Positions 1 through 6,327 of a stretch of DNA of 11,116 nucleotides are shown here, piece after piece. The notes under the pieces were generated by a model. That model was given only the letters and a program-made list of their open reading frames with translations. It made no database searches and was not told where the DNA came from. Location: the NCBI GenBank assembly GCA_017454565.1, contig JAFTCS010000165.1, positions 1 to 11,116 of the forward strand, in the 5' to 3' direction. The stretch's first letter is position 1. Each line of letters starts with the position of its first letter. This DNA comes from Clostridia bacterium (GTDB lineage: Bacteria > Bacillota > Clostridia > Oscillospirales > Acutalibacteraceae). A program made the translations under genes and the position numbers.

Positions 1-296
1 AAAACAGCCTGCCAGAGAGGTATGCTGACAGGCACATTATAAGCCAAAAGCATTCCCGTGACTATGGCACTGAGATCGCCTATGGTATTTTCGCGCCTGC
101 ACAGCTTCTCAAAGGCAAATTCAAATATTATACAGGATGCAGCGCACACGCCTGTGACAAGCAGACTTCTCGGACCAAAAATCAGCACCGAAGCCACGGC
201 AGCAGGCAGAAGCGCTATGATAACGTCAAGCATTATCATCCTTGTGCTGCGCTTTGTAAAAAAGTGAGGCGACACAGAGGATATAAGCTTACTCAT
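1..296 (-). CDS. rnfD: RnfD, ion-translocating electron transport complex subunit D (partial, 5' end only)
   Basis: This is the first 98 codons of RnfD; the rest lies beyond the left edge of the window. RnfD is an integral membrane subunit of the Rnf complex, which couples electron flow between ferredoxin and NAD to Na+ or H+ transport. The N-terminus MSKLISSVSPHFFTKRSTR is cytoplasmic-like and is followed by the family's first membrane segment (about residues 20-41, containing MLDVIIALLPA). A second hydrophobic stretch lies at about 44-62, and the typical DLSAIVTGMLLAYNVP segment at about 74-89. The Thr that carries covalent FMN in complete RnfD lies outside the window. The ATG overlaps the rnfC stop codon (ATGA), and an AGGAGG ribosome binding site sits inside the last rnfC codons, so the two genes are translationally coupled. 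Recognition is firm because both sequence and gene order match rnfC-rnfD. Confidence 0.93.
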   Translation of the reverse strand, partial: MSKLISSVSPHFFTKRSTRMIMLDVIIALLPAAVASVLIFGPRSLLVTGVCAASCIIFEFAFEKLCRRENTIGDLSAIVTGMLLAYNVPVSIPLWQAV

Positions 297-1660
297 TTTT
301 TAGCCTCCTTTTCCTGTCTTTCTTTTACGGATCTTTCCTTGAAATCGTTTTCCTTTTCGGCCTGTCTTGCCGAAAGGTACTTCCGGAGCATCTGCTTGCC
401 AAGCTTGTTGGTCTGCACCAGCGGTCTGTGTGCAGGACAGACGTATGAGCAGCAGCCGCACTCCATACAGAGATCCACCTCTAACCTGTCAAGGGCAGCA
501 CCGTCCTCAAGCTTGTAGGCTCTTGCTATGGATCTCGGGTCAAGTCTGAACGGACAGTGCGCTGCGCAGGCTCCGCAGGAAATGCAGGCGGTTATTTTCG
601 GAGGGGTCGCTTCCTTTTTATCCATAAAAATAACTGCATTCGTATTCTTTAATATTGGGTCGTCCATTGAGGGAACGGCTATTCCCATCATGGGGCCGCC
701 GTAGAGTATCTTTGCAGGCTCGCATTTAAGACCGCCGGCTGCTTCGGCCACATCTGCGATCGACATGCCTATAGGAGCAATTACATTTTTGGGCTCCTTC
801 ACTGCGGAACCGTCTATTGTTATACATTTTTCAACGAGCGGAACTCCTGTCTCCATATATTCAGCGATAAAGGCAAGGGTCGTCACGTTCACCACGATCA
901 CGCCCACATCCAGCGGCAGACCGCCTCTGGGTATCAGACGGTGAACCGTATTGTAAATGAGCACCTTCTCGCCGCCCTGAGGATAAACCGACGGCAGAAC
1001 GTGTATCTCAACGCCGTCGGTCTTATCCGCAAGACCTTTCATAACGCTCACGGCTTCACGCTTATTGCTCTCTATGCCGATAATAAAGCGGTTCACACCC
1101 ATATATTTTCTCAGCAGCTCAATGCCCTTGAAAACATATTCGCCCTTTTCAACCATAGTTCTGGTGTCGGACGTTATATAAGGCTCGCACTCGGCCGCGT
1201 TTATTATGACGGCATCTATCCTGTTCAGGTCATGGACATTCAGCTTCACAAAGCTTGGAAAGCCCGCGCCTCCGAGACCTACGACACCGCTTTCCTTGAC
1301 CGATTTCACAAAGCTGTCGAAGTCCTTTACCTTGGGCGGAGCAAGCTTTTCATATTTTTCCTGCTTACCGTCAGAATCTATGACCACACAGGGTACCTTT
1401 ACACCGCTGGATATCAGAATTTCGTCTATTTTGCGGACAGTGCCGGACACACTTGAATGAATATTTGATGATACAAAGCCGTCAGCTTCACCTATAAGCT
1501 GACCCACCTTGACTGTATCACCCTTGTTGACTACAACTCTTGCATATTTTCCGATATGCATAGACATCGGTATGGTCACTGCTGCGGGTACGCCCAGCCT
1601 TACGGACTGACTCCGGGCTGTATTTTTCCTGTGGGGCACCCTGATACCACCCATTCTCAT
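293..1660 (-). CDS. rnfC: RnfC, NADH-side iron-sulfur/flavin subunit of the Rnf complex
   Basis: RnfC (455 aa, a normal clostridial length) is the peripheral subunit that exchanges electrons with NAD(H) in the membrane-bound Rnf ferredoxin:NAD+ oxidoreductase. The N-terminal RnfC barrel/sandwich region spans about residues 1-90 (GGIRVPHRKNT; KVGQLIGEADGF; SSVSGTV). The flavin/NADH-binding core of the NuoF type follows, with VVGLGGAGFPSFVK (126-139) and NAAECEPYITSD (154-165). Two 4Fe-4S motifs lie near the end: C359-C362-C365-C369 and C398-C401-C404-C408. The last 25 residues are a charged, Lys/Glu-rich tail. The ATG at 1660 is preceded by AAGGAGAG at a good distance. A promoter lies about 100 bp upstream (1764-1792). 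The gene leads an rnf operon, with rnfD directly after it. In this cell Rnf could supply reduced ferredoxin for IorAB; that link is inferred. Confidence 0.96.
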   Translation of the reverse strand: MRMGGIRVPHRKNTARSQSVRLGVPAAVTIPMSMHIGKYARVVVNKGDTVKVGQLIGEADGFVSSNIHSSVSGTVRKIDEILISSGVKVPCVVIDSDGKQEKYEKLAPPKVKDFDSFVKSVKESGVVGLGGAGFPSFVKLNVHDLNRIDAVIINAAECEPYITSDTRTMVEKGEYVFKGIELLRKYMGVNRFIIGIESNKREAVSVMKGLADKTDGVEIHVLPSVYPQGGEKVLIYNTVHRLIPRGGLPLDVGVIVVNVTTLAFIAEYMETGVPLVEKCITIDGSAVKEPKNVIAPIGMSIADVAEAAGGLKCEPAKILYGGPMMGIAVPSMDDPILKNTNAVIFMDKKEATPPKITACISCGACAAHCPFRLDPRSIARAYKLEDGAALDRLEVDLCMECGCCSYVCPAHRPLVQTNKLGKQMLRKYLSARQAEKENDFKERSVKERQEKEAKK

Positions 1661-1680
1661 AAGTTCTCTCCTTATCCAAA

Positions 1681-1753
1681 AGCCGTTTTTACAGGTTTAC
1701 GGCTGCCTGTAAGATATTGCTGCATCGTGTCTGAAGAAAACCCCGACAGACAC
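1681..1753 (-). promoter_or_regulatory. Structured rnfC 5' leader with overlapping hairpins
   Basis: The leader of the predicted rnfC transcript contains three inverted repeats. GTGTCTG/CAGACAC pairs 1747-1753 with 1727-1733. TTACAGG/CCTGTAA pairs 1706-1712 with 1689-1695. AGCCGT/ACGGCT pairs 1699-1704 with 1681-1686. The last two overlap, so only one of them can form at a time. This is the geometry of an attenuator, and the last stem is followed by a short TTT just before the ribosome binding site. The stems are short, no known riboswitch family was recognised, and the regulatory role is a guess. Confidence 0.3.
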
Positions 1754-1763
1754 ATACACAGTT

Positions 1764-1792
1764 ATTATACTACATTATTCGACAATAACCAA
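1764..1792 (-). promoter_or_regulatory. Predicted sigma-A promoter for rnfC
   Basis: On the minus strand a perfect TATAAT -10 box (1764-1769) lies 17 bp from TTGGTT (1787-1792), a half-matching -35 box. The predicted transcript would start near 1757 and have a leader of roughly 97 nt before the rnfC ATG. No other candidate in the region has this spacing. Confidence 0.6.
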
Positions 1793-1868
1793 GTAGCATA
1801 TCAGCCTATTTTTCAGAAAAATTTTATCTATATTTTTTGCCGACAATATATTATATTTTACATAAGAA

Positions 1869-1907
1869 GGGTCTGTCCATGATAATCTCATGCAACAGAC
1901 CCGTTTT
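1869..1907. terminator. Strong stem-loop, possible terminator between rnfC and the amidohydrolase
   Basis: GGGTCTGT (1869-1876) pairs with ACAGACCC (1895-1902). Inside it CATGA (1878-1882) pairs with TCATG (1888-1892) around a 5-nt loop. On the plus strand the stem is followed by GTTTTAAATGTTTTT. On the minus strand, where the upstream gene (amidohydrolase) ends 165 nt before it, the trailing sequence is only weakly T-rich. It may end the amidohydrolase transcript or stop plus-strand transcription. It could also be a dispersed palindromic repeat. Confidence 0.4.
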
Positions 1908-2006
1908 AAATGTTTTTAATTATGGAAAGAATCGTCTTTTGTTTTTTTGCACATTTTTTGATAACAAAATTCGTCATTTCTGATAGTGATGATAGGACCC
2001 GAATAA

Positions 2007-2035
2007 TTGACTTTAACAATTTAAAGTATTATAAT
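2007..2035 (+). promoter_or_regulatory. Near-consensus plus-strand promoter with internal palindrome
   Basis: TTGACT (2007-2012), a 17-bp spacer and a perfect TATAAT (2030-2035) form the best promoter match in the window. A 7-bp perfect inverted repeat with a 4-nt centre, ACTTTAA-CAAT-TTAAAGT (2010-2027), overlaps the -35 box and spacer, as an operator might. Transcription would start near 2042 and run antisense through the amidohydrolase gene toward the symporter, whose start is about 1 kb away. No convincing gene starts directly downstream. The AT-rich setting means a chance match is possible. Confidence 0.5.
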
Positions 2036-2066
2036 GTATAAGTGCTTTATAAAATGGCAGATCGTT

Positions 2067-2906
2067 TTATTGCAGACCGCTTAACAGACGCTGTGCATTT
2101 TTACAGAGAATAAGCTCCTTTTCTTCATCGCTTATACCTGACATTGCCCTGAAATGGTCTATGGTCTCTTTCTGATCGTTCCACGGGCTGTCGGTAGCAA
2201 AGAGTATTTTTTCTGCACCGTGAAGCTTTATGACCTCGGCAACATCGCTGTCGTCAGTCTCACAGAAATCCATTATCTCCTTGAAGGAGCAGCTTATATC
2301 TATGTAGCAATCTGTACCCAGCAGATATTTCTTCACGTCCTGATGTACGAACATGCCGCCTAAATGTGCAAATATCATAAACGGCTGCGTGACCCCTGTT
2401 TCTTCAAACACTCTGTCCATGACTGCCCTCGCTCTCTGAGGAGTACAGTGTATCACGTCAAAAGCAGGGTCAACTCCGGCATGGGTTATCACTAAGAGCC
2501 CCAGCCTTGCACATTCCCTTATTATATTAATGTAGCGTTCGTCGTCTATAAAGGTGCCTGTGTAATCGGGATGTATCTTTATCCCTTTGAAACCCTTGTC
2601 TTTAAGGTACCTGAGCTTACCCGGCACGTCGTCGTCATCGGGATGTATGCCGCCGAATGATACAAGCTGAGGATAAGTTTTGTTTATCCCAAGTGCGAAT
2701 CTGGTTATGCTGTCAAACTGACCCTTTCTCGTAGCAACGGGAAGGATCACCGAACGGTCTATCCCGCTTTTTTCCATACTGCTCAGCAGACCCCTGACAG
2801 TGCCGTCAGAATAAGCGCGTACTACATCGTTGCTGCCAAGAAGAGCAGACATTGTTCTTTCGGCAATTTTATCGGGATAAACATGGGTATGAAAATCTGT
2901 TATCAC
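2067..2906 (-). CDS. Amidohydrolase-2 family metal-dependent hydrolase (TIM barrel)
   Basis: This is a protein of the amidohydrolase superfamily, amidohydrolase_2 branch, which contains hydrolases and also non-oxidative decarboxylases acting on carboxylic acids. Counting from the GTG chosen here, the sequence opens with ITDFHTHVYP, giving the HxH metal site at about residues 6 and 8. It continues with IKIHPDY (His about 112), VITHAG (His about 142), IFAHLGG (His about 181) and the catalytic Asp in FATDSPW (about 239). All expected metal ligands are therefore present. It is 279 aa, normal for the family, with no signal peptide. A GTG nine bases upstream (2915) is also in frame, but GAGGTGG at 2912-2918 is correctly spaced only for the GTG at 2906. 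The gene is divergent from the aryl-acid-type operon, with 140 bp between starts. The substrate is unknown; a role with aromatic acids would be guesswork. Confidence 0.87.
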   Translation of the reverse strand: MITDFHTHVYPDKIAERTMSALLGSNDVVRAYSDGTVRGLLSSMEKSGIDRSVILPVATRKGQFDSITRFALGINKTYPQLVSFGGIHPDDDDVPGKLRYLKDKGFKGIKIHPDYTGTFIDDERYINIIRECARLGLLVITHAGVDPAFDVIHCTPQRARAVMDRVFEETGVTQPFMIFAHLGGMFVHQDVKKYLLGTDCYIDISCSFKEIMDFCETDDSDVAEVIKLHGAEKILFATDSPWNDQKETIDHFRAMSGISDEEKELILCKNAQRLLSGLQ

Positions 2907-2911
2907 TTCTG

Positions 2912-2918
2912 CCACCTC
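2912..2918 (-). promoter_or_regulatory. Ribosome binding site that selects the amidohydrolase start
   Basis: GAGGTGG on the minus strand lies 5 nt before the GTG at 2906 and overlaps the alternative GTG at 2915. It therefore favours the shorter protein. Confidence 0.65.
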
Positions 2919-2967
2919 ATTTACTTTTGCCTCACATAATATATGTCAGATTTTGTTCAGGCTATTT

Positions 2968-3006
2968 TTGCAATACAGAATATAACATATATTATTGAAA
3001 TAATAT
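2968..3006 (+). promoter_or_regulatory. Predicted promoter of the symporter operon with an overlapping 18-bp palindrome
   Basis: TTGCAA (2968-2973), a 16-bp spacer and TATTAT (2990-2995) form a plausible promoter, with a transcript start near 3002. The palindrome ATATTATT-GA-AATAATAT (2989-3006) has two perfect 8-bp arms and covers the -10 box and start site, where a repressor would bind. The region is very AT-rich, so both calls are tentative. Confidence 0.45.
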
Positions 3007-3046
3007 TTCCATAAAGGAATAAAAACAAAGGAGACAAAATAAAAAA

Positions 3047-4738
3047 ATGGATATGTTCATCAAAATCATGTTCCTTGTCGTGTTCTTTGCGGTCATGATA
3101 GGCGTAGGAATCTACTGCCGCAAGCAGGCAACAAACGTCAACGGATTTGTGCTCGGCAACCGTTCCGTAGGCCCGTGGCTCACAGCCTTCGCTTTCGGTA
3201 CGTCCTACTTTTCAGCGGTGATCTTTGTAGGCTATGCCGGTCAGTTCGGATGGCGCTTCGGTCTTGCGTCCACATGGATAGGTCTGGGCAATGCTTTCAT
3301 CGGCTCGCTGTTGGCGTGGAACATTCTGGGCAGGCGCACCCGCGTTATGACACAGCACCTCGATTCCGCCACCATGCCCGACTTCTTCGCAAAGAGATAT
3401 GACTCCAAAGCTCTGAAGATCGCAGCATCGGTCATCATCTTCCTTTTCCTCATTCCCTATACAGCATCACTTTACAACGGTCTTTCAAGACTGTTTGAAA
3501 TGGCTTTCGGCATCCCCTATACCTACTGCGTTATCGCAATGGCAGTGCTCACCGGCATTTATGTTGTTCTCGGCGGATATATGGCTACCGCTATCAACGA
3601 CTTCATTCAGGGTATCATAATGCTGGCAGGTATTGTTGCTGTCATCATAGCAGTTATGCAGCAGAACGGCGGTCTTACCGAGAGCATAGCAAAGCTTTCT
3701 CAGGAGAGCACCACTACTGCATCAGGCACACAGTTCAACGGCGTGTTCACCTCTTTCTTCGGACCTGACATTTTCGGACTGATAGGCGTTGTTATCCTCA
3801 CATCCCTCGGCACATGGGGTCTCCCGCAGATGGTTCAGAAGTTCTATGCCATCAAGTCTGAGAAATCCATCAGCACAGGTACCATCGTTTCCACTATTTT
3901 CGCTATAATCGTAGCAGGCGGCTGCTACTTCCTCGGCGGCTTCGGACGTCTGTTCGGCACAGCCGACCCCACAACCGGCAAGCCCGTAGGCGGCTATGAC
4001 GCGGTTATTCCCGAAATGCTCAAAAACCTCTCTCCGCTGCTTATCGGCATAGTTGTAGTGCTTGTTCTTTCGGCATCCATGAGCACACTTTCAAGTCTGG
4101 TACTCACATCAAGCTCGGTGCTTACCATAGACTTCATAGACCCTGTATTCTGCAAGAAAAATGCTATGGAAGAAAAGAAAAAGGTTCTCTGGATGAGAAT
4201 ATTCATCGTATTCTTCATCGCTGTATCCGCAGTTATCGCTATTGTTCAGGCAAGCTCACCGGTGCTCTTCATTTCTCAGATGATGGGCGTGTCATGGGGT
4301 GCTCTGGCAGGCGCTTTCCTTGCTCCGTTTATGTACGGACTCTATATGAAGCGCGTTCCAAAGATCGCCGTATGGGTCAACTTTGTTCTGGGCATAGGCA
4401 TCTCTCTGGCTTCATTCGTATGCAACATGGCAAACATCAAATTCGACAACGCTGTACTTGAATATTTCAGGTCTCCCATCAACGCCGGCATGTTAGCTAT
4501 GCTGCTGGGCATTGTTATCACTCCCATCATCGCCCTTATTGCTCCCGCAAAGGACAAGGAAAGAGTAAATGCCATCTTCTCATGCTACAACAAGAAAGTA
4601 ACCGTATCCTCAAAGAAAGCCATCATTGAGGACGAGCCTGTTGATGAAGCCGCTGAGGATGCAATAGCTGCCGCAAAGACCGCCAAGTCCGGTAAATCAG
4701 GCAAGAACAGCTCAAAGAAGAATAGCAGAAAGAAATAA
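3047..4738 (+). CDS. Sodium:solute symporter (SSS family)
   Basis: This is an inner-membrane transporter of the SSS/PutP-SGLT family, 563 aa, with about 12-13 hydrophobic segments between residues 1 and 500. Family signatures are GNRSVGPWLTAFAFGTSYFS (37-56), QFGWRFG (66-72), GGYMATAINDFIQGIIML (176-193) and the Ser/Thr-rich helix SASMSTLSSLVLTSSS (342-357). The last supplies Na+-site ligands in characterised members. The cytoplasmic C-terminus (about 505-563) is unusually polar: an acidic stretch followed by a Lys/Ser-rich tail. AAAGGAG at 3027-3033 precedes the ATG by 13 nt, which is somewhat long. The gene is the first of a run with paaK, iorA, iorB, paaK and an ACT gene, and 43 bp separate it from paaK1. 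Family membership is secure. The substrate cannot be read from sequence, but the context suggests an aryl acid, with proline, pantothenate or a small carboxylate as alternatives. Confidence 0.9.
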   Translation: MDMFIKIMFLVVFFAVMIGVGIYCRKQATNVNGFVLGNRSVGPWLTAFAFGTSYFSAVIFVGYAGQFGWRFGLASTWIGLGNAFIGSLLAWNILGRRTRVMTQHLDSATMPDFFAKRYDSKALKIAASVIIFLFLIPYTASLYNGLSRLFEMAFGIPYTYCVIAMAVLTGIYVVLGGYMATAINDFIQGIIMLAGIVAVIIAVMQQNGGLTESIAKLSQESTTTASGTQFNGVFTSFFGPDIFGLIGVVILTSLGTWGLPQMVQKFYAIKSEKSISTGTIVSTIFAIIVAGGCYFLGGFGRLFGTADPTTGKPVGGYDAVIPEMLKNLSPLLIGIVVVLVLSASMSTLSSLVLTSSSVLTIDFIDPVFCKKNAMEEKKKVLWMRIFIVFFIAVSAVIAIVQASSPVLFISQMMGVSWGALAGAFLAPFMYGLYMKRVPKIAVWVNFVLGIGISLASFVCNMANIKFDNAVLEYFRSPINAGMLAMLLGIVITPIIALIAPAKDKERVNAIFSCYNKKVTVSSKKAIIEDEPVDEAAEDAIAAAKTAKSGKSGKNSSKKNSRKK

Positions 4739-4781
4739 CAGAACACTTCATAAAAAATCTATAAAAAGGATATGATCAAAA

Positions 4782-6083
4782 ATGATGTTTCAGAAAGACA
4801 TTGAGACTCTTCCCAGACAAGAGATCGAAAAGCTGCAGTTGGAACGCCTGAAAGAGACCGTCAAATACTGCTATGACAACGTCCCGCTCTACCACAAGCG
4901 CCTGACGGATGCCGGTGTCGGTGACGGCTCAAAGATAAAGGAGCTTTCCGACATTCAGTACATTCCCTTCACCACGAAGGATGACTTCCGTGACAACTAT
5001 CCCTTTGGACTTATGGCTGCACCAATGAAGGATATCGTGCGCATACACGCTTCATCGGGCACCACCGGCAAACCCACCGTCGGCGTTTACACAAAGGAGG
5101 ACATCCGTATCTGGGCGGATCTTGTTTCCCGTGTGGCAATGGCAGGCGGCGTTACTGCTGACGATATTATCCAGATAAGCTTCGGCTACGGTCTTTTCAC
5201 CGGCGCGCTCGGTCTGCATTACGGCATGGAGAACATCGGCGCCTGCGTTATCCCTGCTTCATCAGGCAACACCGAAAAGCAGCTTATGATGCTCCGTGAC
5301 TACGGTGTTACCGGTCTGGTGGCAACTCCCTCTTATGCGCTCTATCTTTCGGAAGCCGTAAAGGAAGCCGGCTATCCCCTTTCGGATTATAAGCTCCGTC
5401 TCGGAATACTGGGTTCAGAGCCCTGCACACCCGCAATGCGCGCACAGATAGAAGCCAACTTCAACATCCGCGTATCCGATAACTACGGCATGACCGAGCT
5501 TGGCGGCCCCGGCGTTTCCGGCGACTGCGAAGCCCGTGACGGCATGCACTTTGCAGAGGATCACTATCTGCCTGAGATAATCGACCACGACACCGGCGAG
5601 CGTCTTGGTGAAGGTCAGATAGGTGAGCTTGTCATCACTACTCTTACCCGCCGCGGCATGCCCGTACTCAGATACAGGACAAAGGATATCACTAAGATAA
5701 CCTACGAGCCATGCACCTGCGGACGCACCCACGCGCGTATGGCAAAAACCATGGGCAGAACCGACGATATGCTCATAATCAAGGGCGTAAACGTATTCCC
5801 GACCCAGATCGAGAACATTCTCATCAACATCAACGACATTGCTCCTCATTATATGCTCATTGTCACCCGTGAAAACTACAGGGACAGCCTTGAGATCAAG
5901 GTAGAGCTTACGAACGCCGAGCTTGTTGACAACTATCAGCGTCTCACCGAGCTGAAGCGCAGCATTGAGGCAAAGATGCAGTCCATTCTCGGTCTGCGCA
6001 CAAAAGTCACACTTGTTCCCCCAAAAACTATTGAGCGTTTCCAGGGCAAAGCCAAGCGCATCGTAGATCTCCGCAACCAATAG
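4782..6083 (+). CDS. paaK: Phenylacetate-CoA ligase, first copy
   Basis: This AMP-forming ligase (433 aa, the typical PaaK length) joins an aryl acid such as phenylacetate to CoA with ATP, giving AMP and pyrophosphate. The ATP-binding loop is SSGTTGKP (91-98). It is followed by the PaaK-specific FGYGLFTGALGLHYG (134-148), SSGNTEKQ (160-167), YGMTEL (235-240), the LRYRTKDI segment (296-303), CTCGR (311-315), the hinge region GRTDDMLIIKGVNVFP (325-340) and a C-terminal GKAKR holding the likely catalytic Lys (about 423). The protein is cytosolic. ATG at 4782 is preceded by AAAAAGGA at a distance of 11; the next codon is also ATG. It lies in one run with the symporter and iorAB. Arylacetate activation next to IorAB suggests the CoA ester is the IorAB substrate or product. 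The exact acid (phenyl-, hydroxyphenyl- or indoleacetate) is not determinable. Confidence 0.94.
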   Translation: MMFQKDIETLPRQEIEKLQLERLKETVKYCYDNVPLYHKRLTDAGVGDGSKIKELSDIQYIPFTTKDDFRDNYPFGLMAAPMKDIVRIHASSGTTGKPTVGVYTKEDIRIWADLVSRVAMAGGVTADDIIQISFGYGLFTGALGLHYGMENIGACVIPASSGNTEKQLMMLRDYGVTGLVATPSYALYLSEAVKEAGYPLSDYKLRLGILGSEPCTPAMRAQIEANFNIRVSDNYGMTELGGPGVSGDCEARDGMHFAEDHYLPEIIDHDTGERLGEGQIGELVITTLTRRGMPVLRYRTKDITKITYEPCTCGRTHARMAKTMGRTDDMLIIKGVNVFPTQIENILININDIAPHYMLIVTRENYRDSLEIKVELTNAELVDNYQRLTELKRSIEAKMQSILGLRTKVTLVPPKTIERFQGKAKRIVDLRNQ

Positions 6084-6137
6084 TGCAGAGCCTGCACTCC
6101 CAATTCGCGGCGCAGAGCCTGCGCCCCCAATTTCGCG
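6083..6137 (+). repeat. Two tandem 27/28-nt repeats, each with a perfect mini-hairpin
   Basis: Unit 1 (6083-6109) and unit 2 (6110-6137) are near copies joined head to tail directly after the paaK1 stop codon. Each begins with a perfect 6-bp hairpin with an AGC loop: GTGCAG-AGC-CTGCAC (6083-6097) and GCGCAG-AGC-CTGCGC (6110-6124). The difference between the stems is compensatory (T-A in one, C-G in the other), so pairing is conserved. Each hairpin is followed by a short CCAATT(T)CGCG tail. Confidence 0.75.
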
Positions 6138-6241
6138 TTGATAGTTTACTCTGACCCAAACTACACCGATCGCGGCTGTCACTAAGCCTCTGTGCGCGAG
6201 GAAAGCAGCTGCACTCTTGTTTATCTTTCCCCGCGAATTGG
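6100..6241. repeat. GC-rich intergenic segment bounded by 11-bp inverted repeats
   Basis: CCAATTCGCGG at 6100-6110 is the exact reverse complement of CCGCGAATTGG at 6231-6241. The 120 bp between hold no credible ORF. The composition differs from the AT-rich gaps elsewhere in the window. This could be a small non-autonomous element or a mosaic of intergenic repeats sitting between paaK1 and iorA. No clear target-site duplication was found. Confidence 0.45.
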
Positions 6242-6275
6242 CACCGACGGCTCGCCGGCGCGAATCGTCCGGTGC
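6241..6275 (+). other. Strong hairpin upstream of iorA
   Basis: GCACCG (6241-6246) pairs with CGGTGC (6270-6275), and the stem continues inward through ACGG/TCGT (with a G-T pair) and TCGC/GCGA around a CGGC loop, with one bulge and one mismatch. It is not followed by a T-run, so it is not a standard terminator. It lies 52 nt before the iorA start and could act as an mRNA stabiliser or processing site, or be part of the intergenic repeat. Confidence 0.5.
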
Positions 6276-6313
6276 GGTCACGCACTACAGCAATCACATA
6301 AATTCTATTTTTC

Positions 6314-6320
6314 AAGGTGG
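6314..6320 (+). promoter_or_regulatory. Ribosome binding site of iorA
   Basis: AAGGTGG lies 7 nt before the ATG at 6328. It settles the start against an in-frame ATG at 6217, which would add 37 residues encoded by the repeat-rich gap. Confidence 0.85.
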
Positions 6321-6327
6321 TAAGAAA

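Noticed and set aside
941..1456. Open frame of 171 codons on the plus strand within rnfC
   Set aside because: It is antisense to conserved RnfC sequence, including the flavin-binding region, with no recognisable domain.
2007..2027. Possible Rex (NADH-sensing repressor) site near the plus-strand promoter
   Set aside because: The sequence contains TTAACAA-like pieces, but not the paired TTGTTAA and TTAACAA halves with 6-bp spacing.
2054..2113. 19-residue plus-strand reading frame just after the strong promoter at 2007-2035
   Set aside because: No ribosome binding site, and it overlaps the 3' end of the amidohydrolase. Too short and unsupported to call a gene.
5415..6281. Long open frame of 288 codons on the minus strand, opposite paaK1 and the gap after it
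   Set aside because: It lies antisense to a clearly recognised paaK, has no ribosome binding site or familiar motif, and its last part is built from the GC-rich repeats. It is a shadow of codon bias.
6217..6327. N-terminal extension of IorA from an upstream ATG
   Set aside because: The extra 37 residues come from the hairpin/repeat region and do not match the family N-terminus, while the ATG at 6328 has a well placed ribosome binding site.
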